A stretch of DNA of 11,805 nucleotides, from NCBI GenBank assembly GCA_046719185.1, contig JBDNDK010000062.1:1-11805 (forward strand), given 5' to 3'. Under the pieces are notes generated by a model, which had not been told where the DNA came from, ran no database searches, and saw only the letters and a program-made list of their open reading frames with translations. This document shows positions 1 through 6,065 of this stretch, piece by piece. Made by a program: the position numbers and the translations under genes. Position 1 is the first letter of the stretch, and each line of letters starts with the position of its first letter. Source of the stretch: JBDNDK01 sp046719185 (GTDB lineage Bacteria > Armatimonadota > UBA5829).

Positions 1-795
1 CTTAAGACCAATTCTGCCATCTTGAGGTTTTCTTCTCTCTGCAATATCCATCTCAGCCATAATTTTAATTCTGCTACATACTGCAGCCTGTATTTTTTTT
101 GGCAGATTTCTTACATGTTGAAGAGCTCCATCAATTCTGTATCTTATTTCCATACCATTAGCTCTTGGTTCAAAGTGAATATCACTGGCTCTTTGAGATA
201 CAGCTTCCTGAATAATTAAATTAACAGTTTTTACTACAGGAGCTTGTCCACTAAGTCTTTTTTGTTCTGCAATATCATCTAAATCAAAAGATTCATCTAT
301 GTTTTCAACTTCAATATCACTTTCAGCTTCTTCAATAGATGATAAAATGTCAGCACCGCCAATCTTACCATATATAACATCAAGAGCATGATTTATTCCA
401 CTAATAGATGCTAAAACAGGAATCACTCTTTTTCTGGTGTATCTTTGCACAGCATCAATTGCTTCAACATCCATAGGATTGTTCATAGCAAGAGATATTC
501 TATCTGAACTTACACTAACAGGCACCACTTGGAATGTTCTAGCAATATTTTCAGCAACAGCTTCTATTGCATTTCTTGGGATATTGATGTCTTCAAGCTG
601 TATGCAAGCCATGTCAGTTTGAAGAGCTCTAGCTTCTGTGATGTCATCTTCTGTTGCATAACCAGAATTTATAAGTATTTCACCAAGTCTTTTGAACTCT
701 GTTTTTTGTTTTTCAAGAGCAGAATTAAGCTGTGATTCATTCATCACACCTGCAGTAACAAGCATATCACCAAGTCTTGCTTTAAGCTGCTGCAT
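1..795 (-). CDS. pilB: Type IV pilus assembly / type II secretion ATPase, PilB/GspE family (3' end outside window)
   Basis: The 265 in-window codons read right to left and stay open to base 1, so the C-terminal part is missing. Residues 1 to about 145 match the MshEN/T2SSE N-terminal domain of PilB and GspE ATPases (start MQQLKARLGDMLV, then LGEILINSGYATEDD). A linker rich in Asp and Glu follows, then the start of the secretion ATPase core: PVVKTVNLIIQEA, ASDIHFEP near residue 205, IRYRIDG, and RIKIMAEMDIAERRKPQDGR. Known PilB proteins are cytoplasmic hexamers that power pilus extension. The Walker A and B motifs that would confirm activity lie beyond the left edge. The ATG at 795 has AGAGGTGAG at 800-808 and overlaps the end of the upstream CheB-like gene by 14 bases, which implies translational coupling. 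PilB versus GspE cannot be decided from this half, so the symbol is provisional. Confidence 0.9.
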   Translation of the reverse strand, partial: MQQLKARLGDMLVTAGVMNESQLNSALEKQKTEFKRLGEILINSGYATEDDITEARALQTDMACIQLEDINIPRNAIEAVAENIARTFQVVPVSVSSDRISLAMNNPMDVEAIDAVQRYTRKRVIPVLASISGINHALDVIYGKIGGADILSSIEEAESDIEVENIDESFDLDDIAEQKRLSGQAPVVKTVNLIIQEAVSQRASDIHFEPRANGMEIRYRIDGALQHVRNLPKKIQAAVCSRIKIMAEMDIAERRKPQDGRIGLK

Positions 796-1420
796 ATTTC
801 TCACCTCTTATCTTGCTCATTATTTTTTCAGATATTTGATATAATGGAGTAGTGTGATGAACAACACCGGCGTTTATCGCGTTAAATGGCAATTCAAATA
901 TTATACATGATGATTCATCTTCAACAATTGTTGTACCTCCAGCATCTGCAATAGCTTTCATTCCATCAATTCCATCATCTCCATAACCAGTTAGCAAAAC
1001 TCCAATTGTATTTTTTCCAAATGCATTTGCGGCAGATATCATAGATGCATTTATAGGCTTCATTGCTTTTTTATTTGAAATATCAACATATTCAACAAAA
1101 ATCTGAAAAACATTAGCATCTGCTTCTGGGGGATTGTATAAAGATATACTATGTCCTGTTGGCACAACCAAAACACATGGGATATGTAATTGCTCTCCAT
1201 CTATAGGTTCTCTGACAGGGATTGTACAAATATGCCTTAGCTGCTCGGCAAATACTTTTGTAAAGCCTGTCCTCATTTTTTGTAGAATAATATAAACAAT
1301 TGGAAGATTTGGATCTATTGATTTTAGTATTTCTTCAATAGCTTGAGGACCACCAGGACCAGCACCAATTACAACTGCATAGAAGTTAAGTTTAGCTTTA
1401 ATATCTTCTGCATTAAGCAC
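782..1420 (-). CDS. Stand-alone CheB methylesterase-domain protein lacking catalytic Ser and His (predicted pseudoenzyme)
   Basis: This 212-residue protein aligns by eye along the whole CheB C-terminal methylesterase domain: IGAGPGG at residues 18-24, QKM at 47-49, GFTKVFAEQL, an RPS-like KPIN segment, LLTGYGDDG at 142-150, and a closing AINAG segment. Known CheB uses a Ser-His-Asp triad that removes methyl groups from chemoreceptor glutamates. Here the Ser of the IGAST motif is Gly21 and the His of the QHM motif is Lys48. The Asp (Asp149) is kept. No receiver domain precedes it. Methylesterase activity is therefore unlikely, while the fold looks intact, so a binding or scaffold role is my inference. 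I chose the GTG at 1420 because CGGAG lies seven bases upstream; an in-frame ATG at 1486 adds 22 residues that match nothing in CheB. The stop overlaps pilB. Confidence 0.8.
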   Translation of the reverse strand: MLNAEDIKAKLNFYAVVIGAGPGGPQAIEEILKSIDPNLPIVYIILQKMRTGFTKVFAEQLRHICTIPVREPIDGEQLHIPCVLVVPTGHSISLYNPPEADANVFQIFVEYVDISNKKAMKPINASMISAANAFGKNTIGVLLTGYGDDGIDGMKAIADAGGTTIVEDESSCIIFELPFNAINAGVVHHTTPLYQISEKIMSKIRGEKYAAA

Positions 1421-1427
1421 TTTTTTT

Positions 1428-1432
1428 CTCCG
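1428..1432 (-). promoter_or_regulatory. Ribosome binding site fixing the GTG start of the CheB-like gene
   Basis: The minus strand reads CGGAG followed by seven A residues and then GTG at 1420. This is a textbook Shine-Dalgarno core and spacing. The longer ATG-initiated frame from 1486 has no comparable site. Confidence 0.65.
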
Positions 1433-1487
1433 ATTTTTTAGTCTAATTAAAAATAAAGACTTACAGCAATGAAAGTAGTCAGACAAA

Positions 1488-1705
1488 CTAATTGTCTATT
1501 AGAAATTTTTGGATTTTTTTAAGTCTCTCTAAATTTTTGTCAGTTTTGTCTTCATCAACTTTTAGATTAATGGTAATCCATTTTCCGGGCACAGAATTTT
1601 TGGGCATCAGCTCAATTGGGATTTCAAGCTGAAGTTACCATTAACAATTAAAATTGCTGTCTTATCATTTAATCGGTCGAAAAAAGCAGAAAATTCAGTG
1701 TTCAT
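1488..1705 (-). pseudogene. DUF3006-like small protein split by a one-base frameshift
   Basis: Reading leftward from ATG 1705, frame one encodes MNTEFSAFFDRLNDKTAILI, then VNGNFSL, and ends at TGA 1609-1607 after 32 residues. A second frame carries on with EIPIELMPKNSVPGKW, then ITINLKVDED and NLERLKKIQKFL, to TAG 1490-1488. Joined, they give about 72 residues with the DUF3006 layout: an F-x-DRL start, a middle [IV]P-x-x-L-[LM]P, and a charged RxxRIxxLL-type end. That is the normal length for the family. One base seems to be missing near 1618-1630. DUF3006 genes commonly sit next to ComEC-type metallo-beta-lactamase genes, as here, and the start lies one base after that gene's stop. The first TGA overlaps an in-frame ATG of the second part (TGATG, 1609-1605), so two coupled fragments could be made. 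A sequencing error is the main alternative. Confidence 0.6.
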
Positions 1706-1706
1706 T

Positions 1707-2447
1707 TTAAGATTCTTGGAGTCCAGCTATAATTTTTTTACCATCTGTCACAAATATTATCATTTTATTTAGGTCTAATCTATAAACAACAGCACCAGTA
1801 TTTTTGGGGCTAGTTCTTTCAATAACATCATCACCTGCTCTATAACTGATTTTTCCAGAAGGTATAACAATAAATTGTGGTCTTACCATAGATATTAATT
1901 CAAGAGAGGTGCTCCCACTTCTTCCATTTCTGGCAGTATACAGAATATCACTTTTTAGATCTGTTGTGTTTTCTATTATATAACCTTCTGCTTCAAATCT
2001 TGAATCTGATGCAAGTAGAATTTTTTTGTTTTTATACACAATTCTAGCAACTAATGAATTGTTTTCCCTATAAAATTTAATATCTTTTATCAGTCCTTTG
2101 GGAGGAGATAGTATTTCAATAGAAAGATCATCTGATATATTGATTATTTGTCCTGCATAAGCTTTTATTGTATTTATATCTTTATTTTTTGCAGATCTGA
2201 TTGCAGATTTGAAAGGTTCATTATTCCAATTTAGCTCACATCTGTATAGTTTGCTTATATTAAAGTTTTTTATGATATTATTTAACCCTCCAGATTTTCT
2301 GGTAGCAGGGTTTGTAATAAAGACAATTAAATCTTGAGGATTTTGTTTATTAAGAAAATTGATTAATTTATCTGATGATTGAATTGGTCCGGGATCAAAT
2401 AGAAGAAGTTTATTTTCATCATATTTTACAATTACTGCATTTCCCAT
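1707..2447 (-). CDS. ComEC-type metallo-beta-lactamase-fold protein with metal ligands lost (predicted pseudoenzyme)
   Basis: The 246 residues follow the extracellular MBL domain of ComEC-like proteins: GNAVIVKY near the start, LLLFDPG at 14-20, FITNPATRKSGG at 43-54, LLASDS in the middle, RNGRSGSTSLELI, then IVIPSGKISYRAG and a closing VVYRLD and VTDGK. Active relatives have H-x-H-x-D-H before GG; here those four positions are Asn46, Ala48, Arg50 and Lys51. The HHGS motif is replaced by RNGR. Metal-dependent hydrolase activity is therefore unlikely. The usual beta strand before G-x-G-D (here IFFSDDTMGN) lies upstream of this ATG in the same frame, so the annotated start is probably internal to the real domain. 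The missing N terminus is in another frame across an A10 run (2500-2509). It is followed one base later by the DUF3006-like gene. Whether it is a functional pseudoenzyme or decaying is open. Confidence 0.7.
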   Translation of the reverse strand: MGNAVIVKYDENKLLLFDPGPIQSSDKLINFLNKQNPQDLIVFITNPATRKSGGLNNIIKNFNISKLYRCELNWNNEPFKSAIRSAKNKDINTIKAYAGQIINISDDLSIEILSPPKGLIKDIKFYRENNSLVARIVYKNKKILLASDSRFEAEGYIIENTTDLKSDILYTARNGRSGSTSLELISMVRPQFIVIPSGKISYRAGDDVIERTSPKNTGAVVYRLDLNKMIIFVTDGKKIIAGLQES

Positions 2448-2496
2448 TGTATCATCGCTGAAAAATATTTCTATATTATTTGAAGTTTTTTCTTTT

Positions 2497-2586
2497 TCAT
2501 TTTTTTTTTGTTGTTTTTATATATATTATAGAGGCTATGAATGCTAATATGAGAATAGCTGCAATTATGGAAATGATTCTTTTCAT
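2497..2586 (-). pseudogene. N-terminal membrane anchor of the MBL-fold protein, cut off by a frameshift at an A10 run
   Basis: From ATG 2586 the minus strand encodes 29 residues, MKRIISIIAAILILAFIASI then IYIKTTKKK, ending in TGA at 2499-2497. This is a short basic start followed by one hydrophobic helix, like the N-terminal anchor expected for a secreted or membrane-tethered ComEC-type MBL protein. The last codons lie in a run of ten A residues (2509-2500). Removing a single A fuses this frame to KNEKEKTSNNIEIFFSDDT, then MGNAVIVKY of the following ORF, which restores the conserved first beta strand. The fused gene would run 2586 to 1707. A one-base error in assembly, polymerase slippage on the A run, or a true inactivating mutation would each explain the break. 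Confidence 0.6.
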
Positions 2587-2600
2587 ATATCAACCACTTA

Positions 2601-2628
2601 ATTATAAAAAGTATATTCACATGTTAAA
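2601..2628 (-). promoter_or_regulatory. Predicted promoter of the leftward block
   Basis: The minus strand carries a perfect TATAAT at 2606-2601, and a weak -35 (TTTAAC, 2628-2623) 16 bases upstream. Transcription would begin about 8 bases before ATG 2586, a very short leader. The region is AT-rich, so a chance match is possible. Confidence 0.4.
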
Positions 2629-2644
2629 TGTATATCCATATACA
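2629..2644. promoter_or_regulatory. Perfect 16-bp palindrome, candidate operator
   Basis: TGTATAT-CC-ATATACA has two perfect seven-base arms around a two-base centre. It directly abuts the weak -35 element of the leftward promoter and sits between the divergent blocks. This is the usual place and size for a dimeric repressor or activator site. No regulator gene is visible in the window, so the binding protein is unknown. Confidence 0.35.
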
Positions 2645-2753
2645 GTCAAATACAATCTGATTAAAGAAAATTAATTAATAAATTGATAAACACATTAGAA
2701 ATAAATGCAGGATTTATTATTTTTAATGTAGTATGAACTAAGAAATAAAATAA

Positions 2754-2759
2754 TATAAC
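2754..2759 (+). promoter_or_regulatory. Possible -10 element for acpS and the rightward block
   Basis: TATAAC lies 16 bases before the acpS ATG. No good -35 hexamer is found 16-18 bases upstream, and there is no clear Shine-Dalgarno before the ATG, so the leader would be only about ten bases. The call rests mainly on position in the divergent gap. Confidence 0.22.
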
Positions 2760-2775
2760 CGATTGACTATGTAAA

Positions 2776-3135
2776 ATGGCCATAATAGGAATTGGAACAG
2801 ACATAATAGAAATAGACAGAATAAAAGAGCTCATAGAAAGACAACCCAGATTTCTTGATAGGGTATATACAAAGAGAGAGCTGGAAATTTGTTTGAATAA
2901 AGAAAATAAATATAGCAGTCTTTCTGCTAGATTTGCAGCAAAAGAATCTGTGGCAAAAGCTCTTGGTTCAGCATTAGGTTGGCATGAAGTAGAAATACTC
3001 AGCAATCCTGATGGAAGCCCTGATGTGAGACTTAATGGAAGAGCATTAGGTCTTGTTTCAAAAGGGAAAATATTTGTAAGCCTATCACATTCTAAATATT
3101 ATGCAACAGCAATTGCTTTGGTAGAAATGGAGTAA
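2776..3135 (+). CDS. acpS: Holo-[acyl-carrier-protein] synthase
   Basis: The enzyme transfers the 4'-phosphopantetheine arm of coenzyme A to a serine of acyl carrier protein, activating it for fatty acid synthesis in the cytoplasm. The 119 residues are full length for AcpS. The N terminus IIGIGTDIIEIDRI contains the Mg-binding Asp9. RFAAKESVAKALG at 52-64 holds the second metal ligand Glu57 and the CoA-contacting Lys61. The C-terminal SLSHSKYYATAIALVE is also typical of the family. The ATG at 2776 places GIGTD at the usual distance from the start, although no strong ribosome binding site precedes it. It is the first gene of the rightward block and is followed one base later by the NAD(P)H-hydrate repair gene, a common bacterial pairing. 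Confidence 0.96.
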   Translation: MAIIGIGTDIIEIDRIKELIERQPRFLDRVYTKRELEICLNKENKYSSLSARFAAKESVAKALGSALGWHEVEILSNPDGSPDVRLNGRALGLVSKGKIFVSLSHSKYYATAIALVEME

Positions 3136-3136
3136 T

Positions 3137-4708
3137 ATGATTGTTTTAACTTCAGAGATAATGAAAAATTATGATAATATGGCAATCAAAGAATATGGTG
3201 TACCTGCAGAGATTTTAATGGAAAATGCAGGACAGGGAATTGCACATATAATTACATCTATAACTAAAGATATTACAATAAAAAAAGTGCTTGTTATAGC
3301 TGGACCAGGAAATAATGGCGGTGATGGATTTGTAGTTGCAAGGCACCTATCTTTAATAGGCATTCAGGTGAATATTATTCATTTTGGTGACAAAGAAAAA
3401 GCTAGCAGAGAGACTAGACTTAATATTGATATTGCAGAAAAAATGGATATAAACATAATCAGAAATCCAACTACAGAAGTTTTGTCTGCTTATCTTGAAG
3501 ACAGTGATGTAATAGTTGATGCTCTTTTAGGTATTGGAGTAAAAGGAAACTTAAGAGATCCCTTTGAGGAAATAATAAAGACAATAAATTCATATTCAAA
3601 TACTGCTACTGTGTTTGCGGTGGATGTTCCATCTGGAGTAAATACTGATACTGGTCAAGTAACTGATGCAGCTGTGATAGCTGATTATACCATATGCATT
3701 GCGGCACCTAAACCTTGTCATTTTTTATATCCATCTGTGATGCATGTTGGACAAATGATACCTCTTCCAATCAGCATACCTTATGAATTAATGGGTTCTG
3801 CTGAAAGTGAGATTATAGCACTTGACAGATCAACAATTTCTCAGTTTATTCAAAGAAGACATCCGGAATCTCATAAGGGTGATTTTGGACATTTAGCGAT
3901 AATTGCCGGAAGTGTTGGTATGACTGGTGCTGCTGTTTTATGTGCAGAGGCTGCAATAAGAACTGGTGCAGGATTAGTAACTGTTATAGTTCCAGAGTCA
4001 TTAAATGACATAATGGAAGTAAAACTTACTGAGGCTATGACATATCCTGTTCCAGAAGCTGTAGGCAGATGTTTTGGGAAAGAATCTATTCCTAAAATAT
4101 TGAAATTTATAGAAAGAGCAGATGCGATTGTATTAGGTCCTGGTATTGGAAGAAGTGATCATACAGTCAATTTTGTTCATGAGTTGATTCCTAAGATTAA
4201 GATTCCAGCTGTGATAGATGCAGATGCATTATATGCAATATCTAAAAAGCCTGATTTGTTATTTGAAAACGAACAAGATTTTGTGCTTACACCTCATATG
4301 GGTGAGATGTCTATGCTGACTGAAACATCTATATATGATATACAGTCTAACAAGCTGAGTATTGCAAAAGAATATGCAGGCAAATATGGTGTTACATTAG
4401 TCTTAAAAGGTGCTGGTACAATTATTGCTGATGCTGATGAATGGATATTTATAAATACAACTGGCACACCAGGACTTGCATCTGGTGGTACTGGTGATGT
4501 ATTAACAGGAATGATTGCATCATTTATGGCTCAGGGTTTTGATGGAGTGGATGCTGCTAATTGTGGAGTTTGGATGCATGGATTGGCAGGTGAGATTGCA
4601 GAAAAAGAGCTTGGTGAGTCATCAATGTGTGCAACTGATGTGATAGATAATATACCAAATGTTTTCAAAGAAATATTAGAGAATTCTTATGAATATAGAG
4701 GTGATTAA
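3137..4708 (+). CDS. nnr: Bifunctional NAD(P)H-hydrate epimerase / ADP-dependent NAD(P)H-hydrate dehydratase
   Basis: This metabolite-repair enzyme restores damaged NADHX and NADPHX. The YjeF_N half (about residues 1-215) interconverts the R and S epimers, and the YjeF_C half (about 225-515) dehydrates S-NAD(P)HX using ADP. In the first half AGPGNNGGDGFVVARHL (from residue 55), DALLGIGVKG and AVDVPSGVNTDTG are visible. In the second half HKGDFGHLAIIAGS, VLGPGIGR, VIDADAL, LTPHMGEMSML and SGGTGDVLTG are visible, with the catalytic Asp454 in GGTGD. The 523-residue length is normal for the fused form. It starts one base after the acpS stop, so the two are co-translated. Its last 20 bases overlap the first FHA-protein gene, which ties the housekeeping pair to the signalling genes downstream. 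Confidence 0.96.
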   Translation: MIVLTSEIMKNYDNMAIKEYGVPAEILMENAGQGIAHIITSITKDITIKKVLVIAGPGNNGGDGFVVARHLSLIGIQVNIIHFGDKEKASRETRLNIDIAEKMDINIIRNPTTEVLSAYLEDSDVIVDALLGIGVKGNLRDPFEEIIKTINSYSNTATVFAVDVPSGVNTDTGQVTDAAVIADYTICIAAPKPCHFLYPSVMHVGQMIPLPISIPYELMGSAESEIIALDRSTISQFIQRRHPESHKGDFGHLAIIAGSVGMTGAAVLCAEAAIRTGAGLVTVIVPESLNDIMEVKLTEAMTYPVPEAVGRCFGKESIPKILKFIERADAIVLGPGIGRSDHTVNFVHELIPKIKIPAVIDADALYAISKKPDLLFENEQDFVLTPHMGEMSMLTETSIYDIQSNKLSIAKEYAGKYGVTLVLKGAGTIIADADEWIFINTTGTPGLASGGTGDVLTGMIASFMAQGFDGVDAANCGVWMHGLAGEIAEKELGESSMCATDVIDNIPNVFKEILENSYEYRGD

Positions 4709-6041
4709 AATTAATACATTAAGAACAGTTCTTGTTGTAGTTATATTATTGCTTTTTGCTAGCATTTCTTATGGCTCAGTTACTCTTAAACTTGAGGATA
4801 AAGGTACATATATCTACTGGTTTGAATTTAAAAACTCAGAGGGTGAATCTGATATAACAACACCTGTTAGATTCAAAGGCAAGGAAACTGAACTAGATGA
4901 CAGCATATTGATAGAAAGCTATTCAGATATAAATCTTTTTATAATGAATAAAGACACAGGTAACCTTGCAATTGTAGAATATGAAATCTCTAAAGAAACA
5001 TTAGAAGAGTTTAGAAAGGCAGATGCTGATAAAAAAACAGAAGAAGCAAAATCAGATGAAAAAAATAAGAAATCTGCAGAAGGTGGAAAAGTAATAGAGC
5101 TGAAATCTAAAGATTTTGAATATGTAAGATTGGTGAGACTTGCTATTATAAATGAAGATGGAGAATTTCTAGAAAGCGGAATTATTAATTTAACTGATGG
5201 ACTTAATAAAAAGCATAAAGCATTGCTTACTCCAGCTAATAATGGTGTGGTTTCGTTTTTTAATGTAGCTAGTGGAGAGGCAAATATTAAAATTGATACT
5301 GAAGGAATAAAAAGAACAAAGGATTCAGATATTGAAGTTCCTATTGAAAGAGATACAATTGATTTTTCAGCAGAAATAAAAGTTGCTGGTGATGTTTATA
5401 CTATTGCAAAAGCTGAAAACGAACAAAAATCAGCAAAAACTGATGAAGATAAAACTGCACCTCCCAAAAGTGCTGGAACTGTGCTTCAGAGTATAGCTGG
5501 TTTTATTTTTCTACTTATAATAATTGCCGTAATTTATGCTATATTAAAAGCAAAAGGTGTTACTGCAAAGAAAACCTTTGAAACATTGGGAGTAAATACA
5601 CAAAGTGATGAATCATCACCAATTCAATCTGAGCCTCAGCAGCAAAAAGATCCTAACATTTGTCAGTTCTGCGGACAAACAAAAAAGGCTGATGGCTCTT
5701 GTGCTTGCACAGTATTTCCAACTTCACCTGCAATGTCTAGCCAATCAACTGGTATTCCAAAGATTGTTGGCGTTCAGGGTGTATATTCAGGAAGTATGTT
5801 TGAGATAACGTCAGATAATTTAACTATTGGCAGAGAAGCAAGTAATCCAATAGCTTTGCCAAATGATTCTACTGTTTCTAGAAAGCACTGCACAGTATAT
5901 AAATCTGGTGGAATGATATACATTAGAGATGAAGGCAGTTCTAATGGAACATTTGTAAATGATATAAAGATAACTGAACAGTCCCTAAATTCGGGTGATA
6001 GAGTTAGAATAGGGGATACTATTTTTAGGTTTGAGTTATAG
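4689..6041 (+). CDS. Membrane protein: signal peptide, extracytoplasmic region, TM helix, zinc ribbon and C-terminal FHA domain
   Basis: The 450-residue protein begins with a signal sequence (LRTVLVVVILLLFASISYG, cleavage likely near residue 30). A charged extracytoplasmic region of about 230 residues follows, which I do not recognise, including a Lys/Glu/Asp-rich stretch. One transmembrane helix lies at about 265-288. After it comes a short zinc ribbon (Cys325, 328, 338, 340; CxxC-x9-CxC) and an FHA domain at about 360-450. The FHA phosphothreonine-binding residues are present: Arg382 in IGR, Ser397 and His400 in SRKH, and Asn419 in SSNGTFVN. FHA domains bind phosphothreonine peptides. The topology puts the sensor-like part outside and the FHA inside, so it could link an envelope signal to kinase targets; that is inference. 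The ATG at 4689 overlaps nnr by 20 bases; GTG 4701 is an alternative start. Confidence 0.85.
   Translation: MNIEVIKINTLRTVLVVVILLLFASISYGSVTLKLEDKGTYIYWFEFKNSEGESDITTPVRFKGKETELDDSILIESYSDINLFIMNKDTGNLAIVEYEISKETLEEFRKADADKKTEEAKSDEKNKKSAEGGKVIELKSKDFEYVRLVRLAIINEDGEFLESGIINLTDGLNKKHKALLTPANNGVVSFFNVASGEANIKIDTEGIKRTKDSDIEVPIERDTIDFSAEIKVAGDVYTIAKAENEQKSAKTDEDKTAPPKSAGTVLQSIAGFIFLLIIIAVIYAILKAKGVTAKKTFETLGVNTQSDESSPIQSEPQQQKDPNICQFCGQTKKADGSCACTVFPTSPAMSSQSTGIPKIVGVQGVYSGSMFEITSDNLTIGREASNPIALPNDSTVSRKHCTVYKSGGMIYIRDEGSSNGTFVNDIKITEQSLNSGDRVRIGDTIFRFEL
5655..6038 (+). repeat. Zinc ribbon-FHA cassette, copy 1
   Basis: This segment encodes NICQFCGQTK with its paired CxC, a proline/serine linker, P-K-I-V-G-V, and the complete FHA domain to the C terminus. 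The neighbouring gene ends with the same arrangement (7038-7481), including near-identical NICQFCGQTK, FEITS, NGTFVN and LNSGD blocks. One of the two arose by duplication inside this operon. Confidence 0.75.
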
Positions 6042-6055
6042 GTTCCAATATAAAC

Positions 6056-6059
6056 GGAG
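6056..6059 (+). promoter_or_regulatory. Ribosome binding site fixing a TTG start
   Basis: GGAG ends six bases before TTG at 6066, and no ATG or GTG is available nearby in this frame. It supports TTG as the initiation codon of the polytopic FHA protein. Confidence 0.65.
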
Positions 6060-6065
6060 TTCAAA

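Noticed and set aside
22..735. Three short plus-strand open frames opposite pilB
   Set aside because: They are Ser/Phe/Cys-rich antisense frames of a clearly conserved pilB sequence, with no ribosome binding sites.
1448..1480. Minus-strand hairpin GACTAC...GTAAGTC followed by TTTATTTTT, between the DUF3006-like and CheB-like genes
   Set aside because: The stem is short and bulged with few G-C pairs, so a Rho-independent terminator is doubtful, and the CheB-like gene has no clear promoter of its own downstream.
1421..1486. N-terminal extension of the CheB-like protein from ATG 1486
   Set aside because: It adds 22 Lys/Cys/Phe-rich residues that match no CheB domain, while GTG 1420 has a strong ribosome binding site.
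1481..1497. Inverted repeat AGACAA-N5-TTGTCT at the end of the split DUF3006-like gene
   Set aside because: The stem is only six bases, AT-rich, overlaps a stop codon and has no T tract directly after it; too weak for an operator or terminator claim.
2480..2674. 64-codon plus-strand frame across the promoter and anchor region
   Set aside because: It is antisense to the signal-anchor ORF, is hydrophobic only because the complement is, and covers the TATAAT element; no family resemblance.
2661..3005. 114-codon minus-strand frame opposite acpS
   Set aside because: Shadow of the acpS reading frame, with a low-complexity composition.
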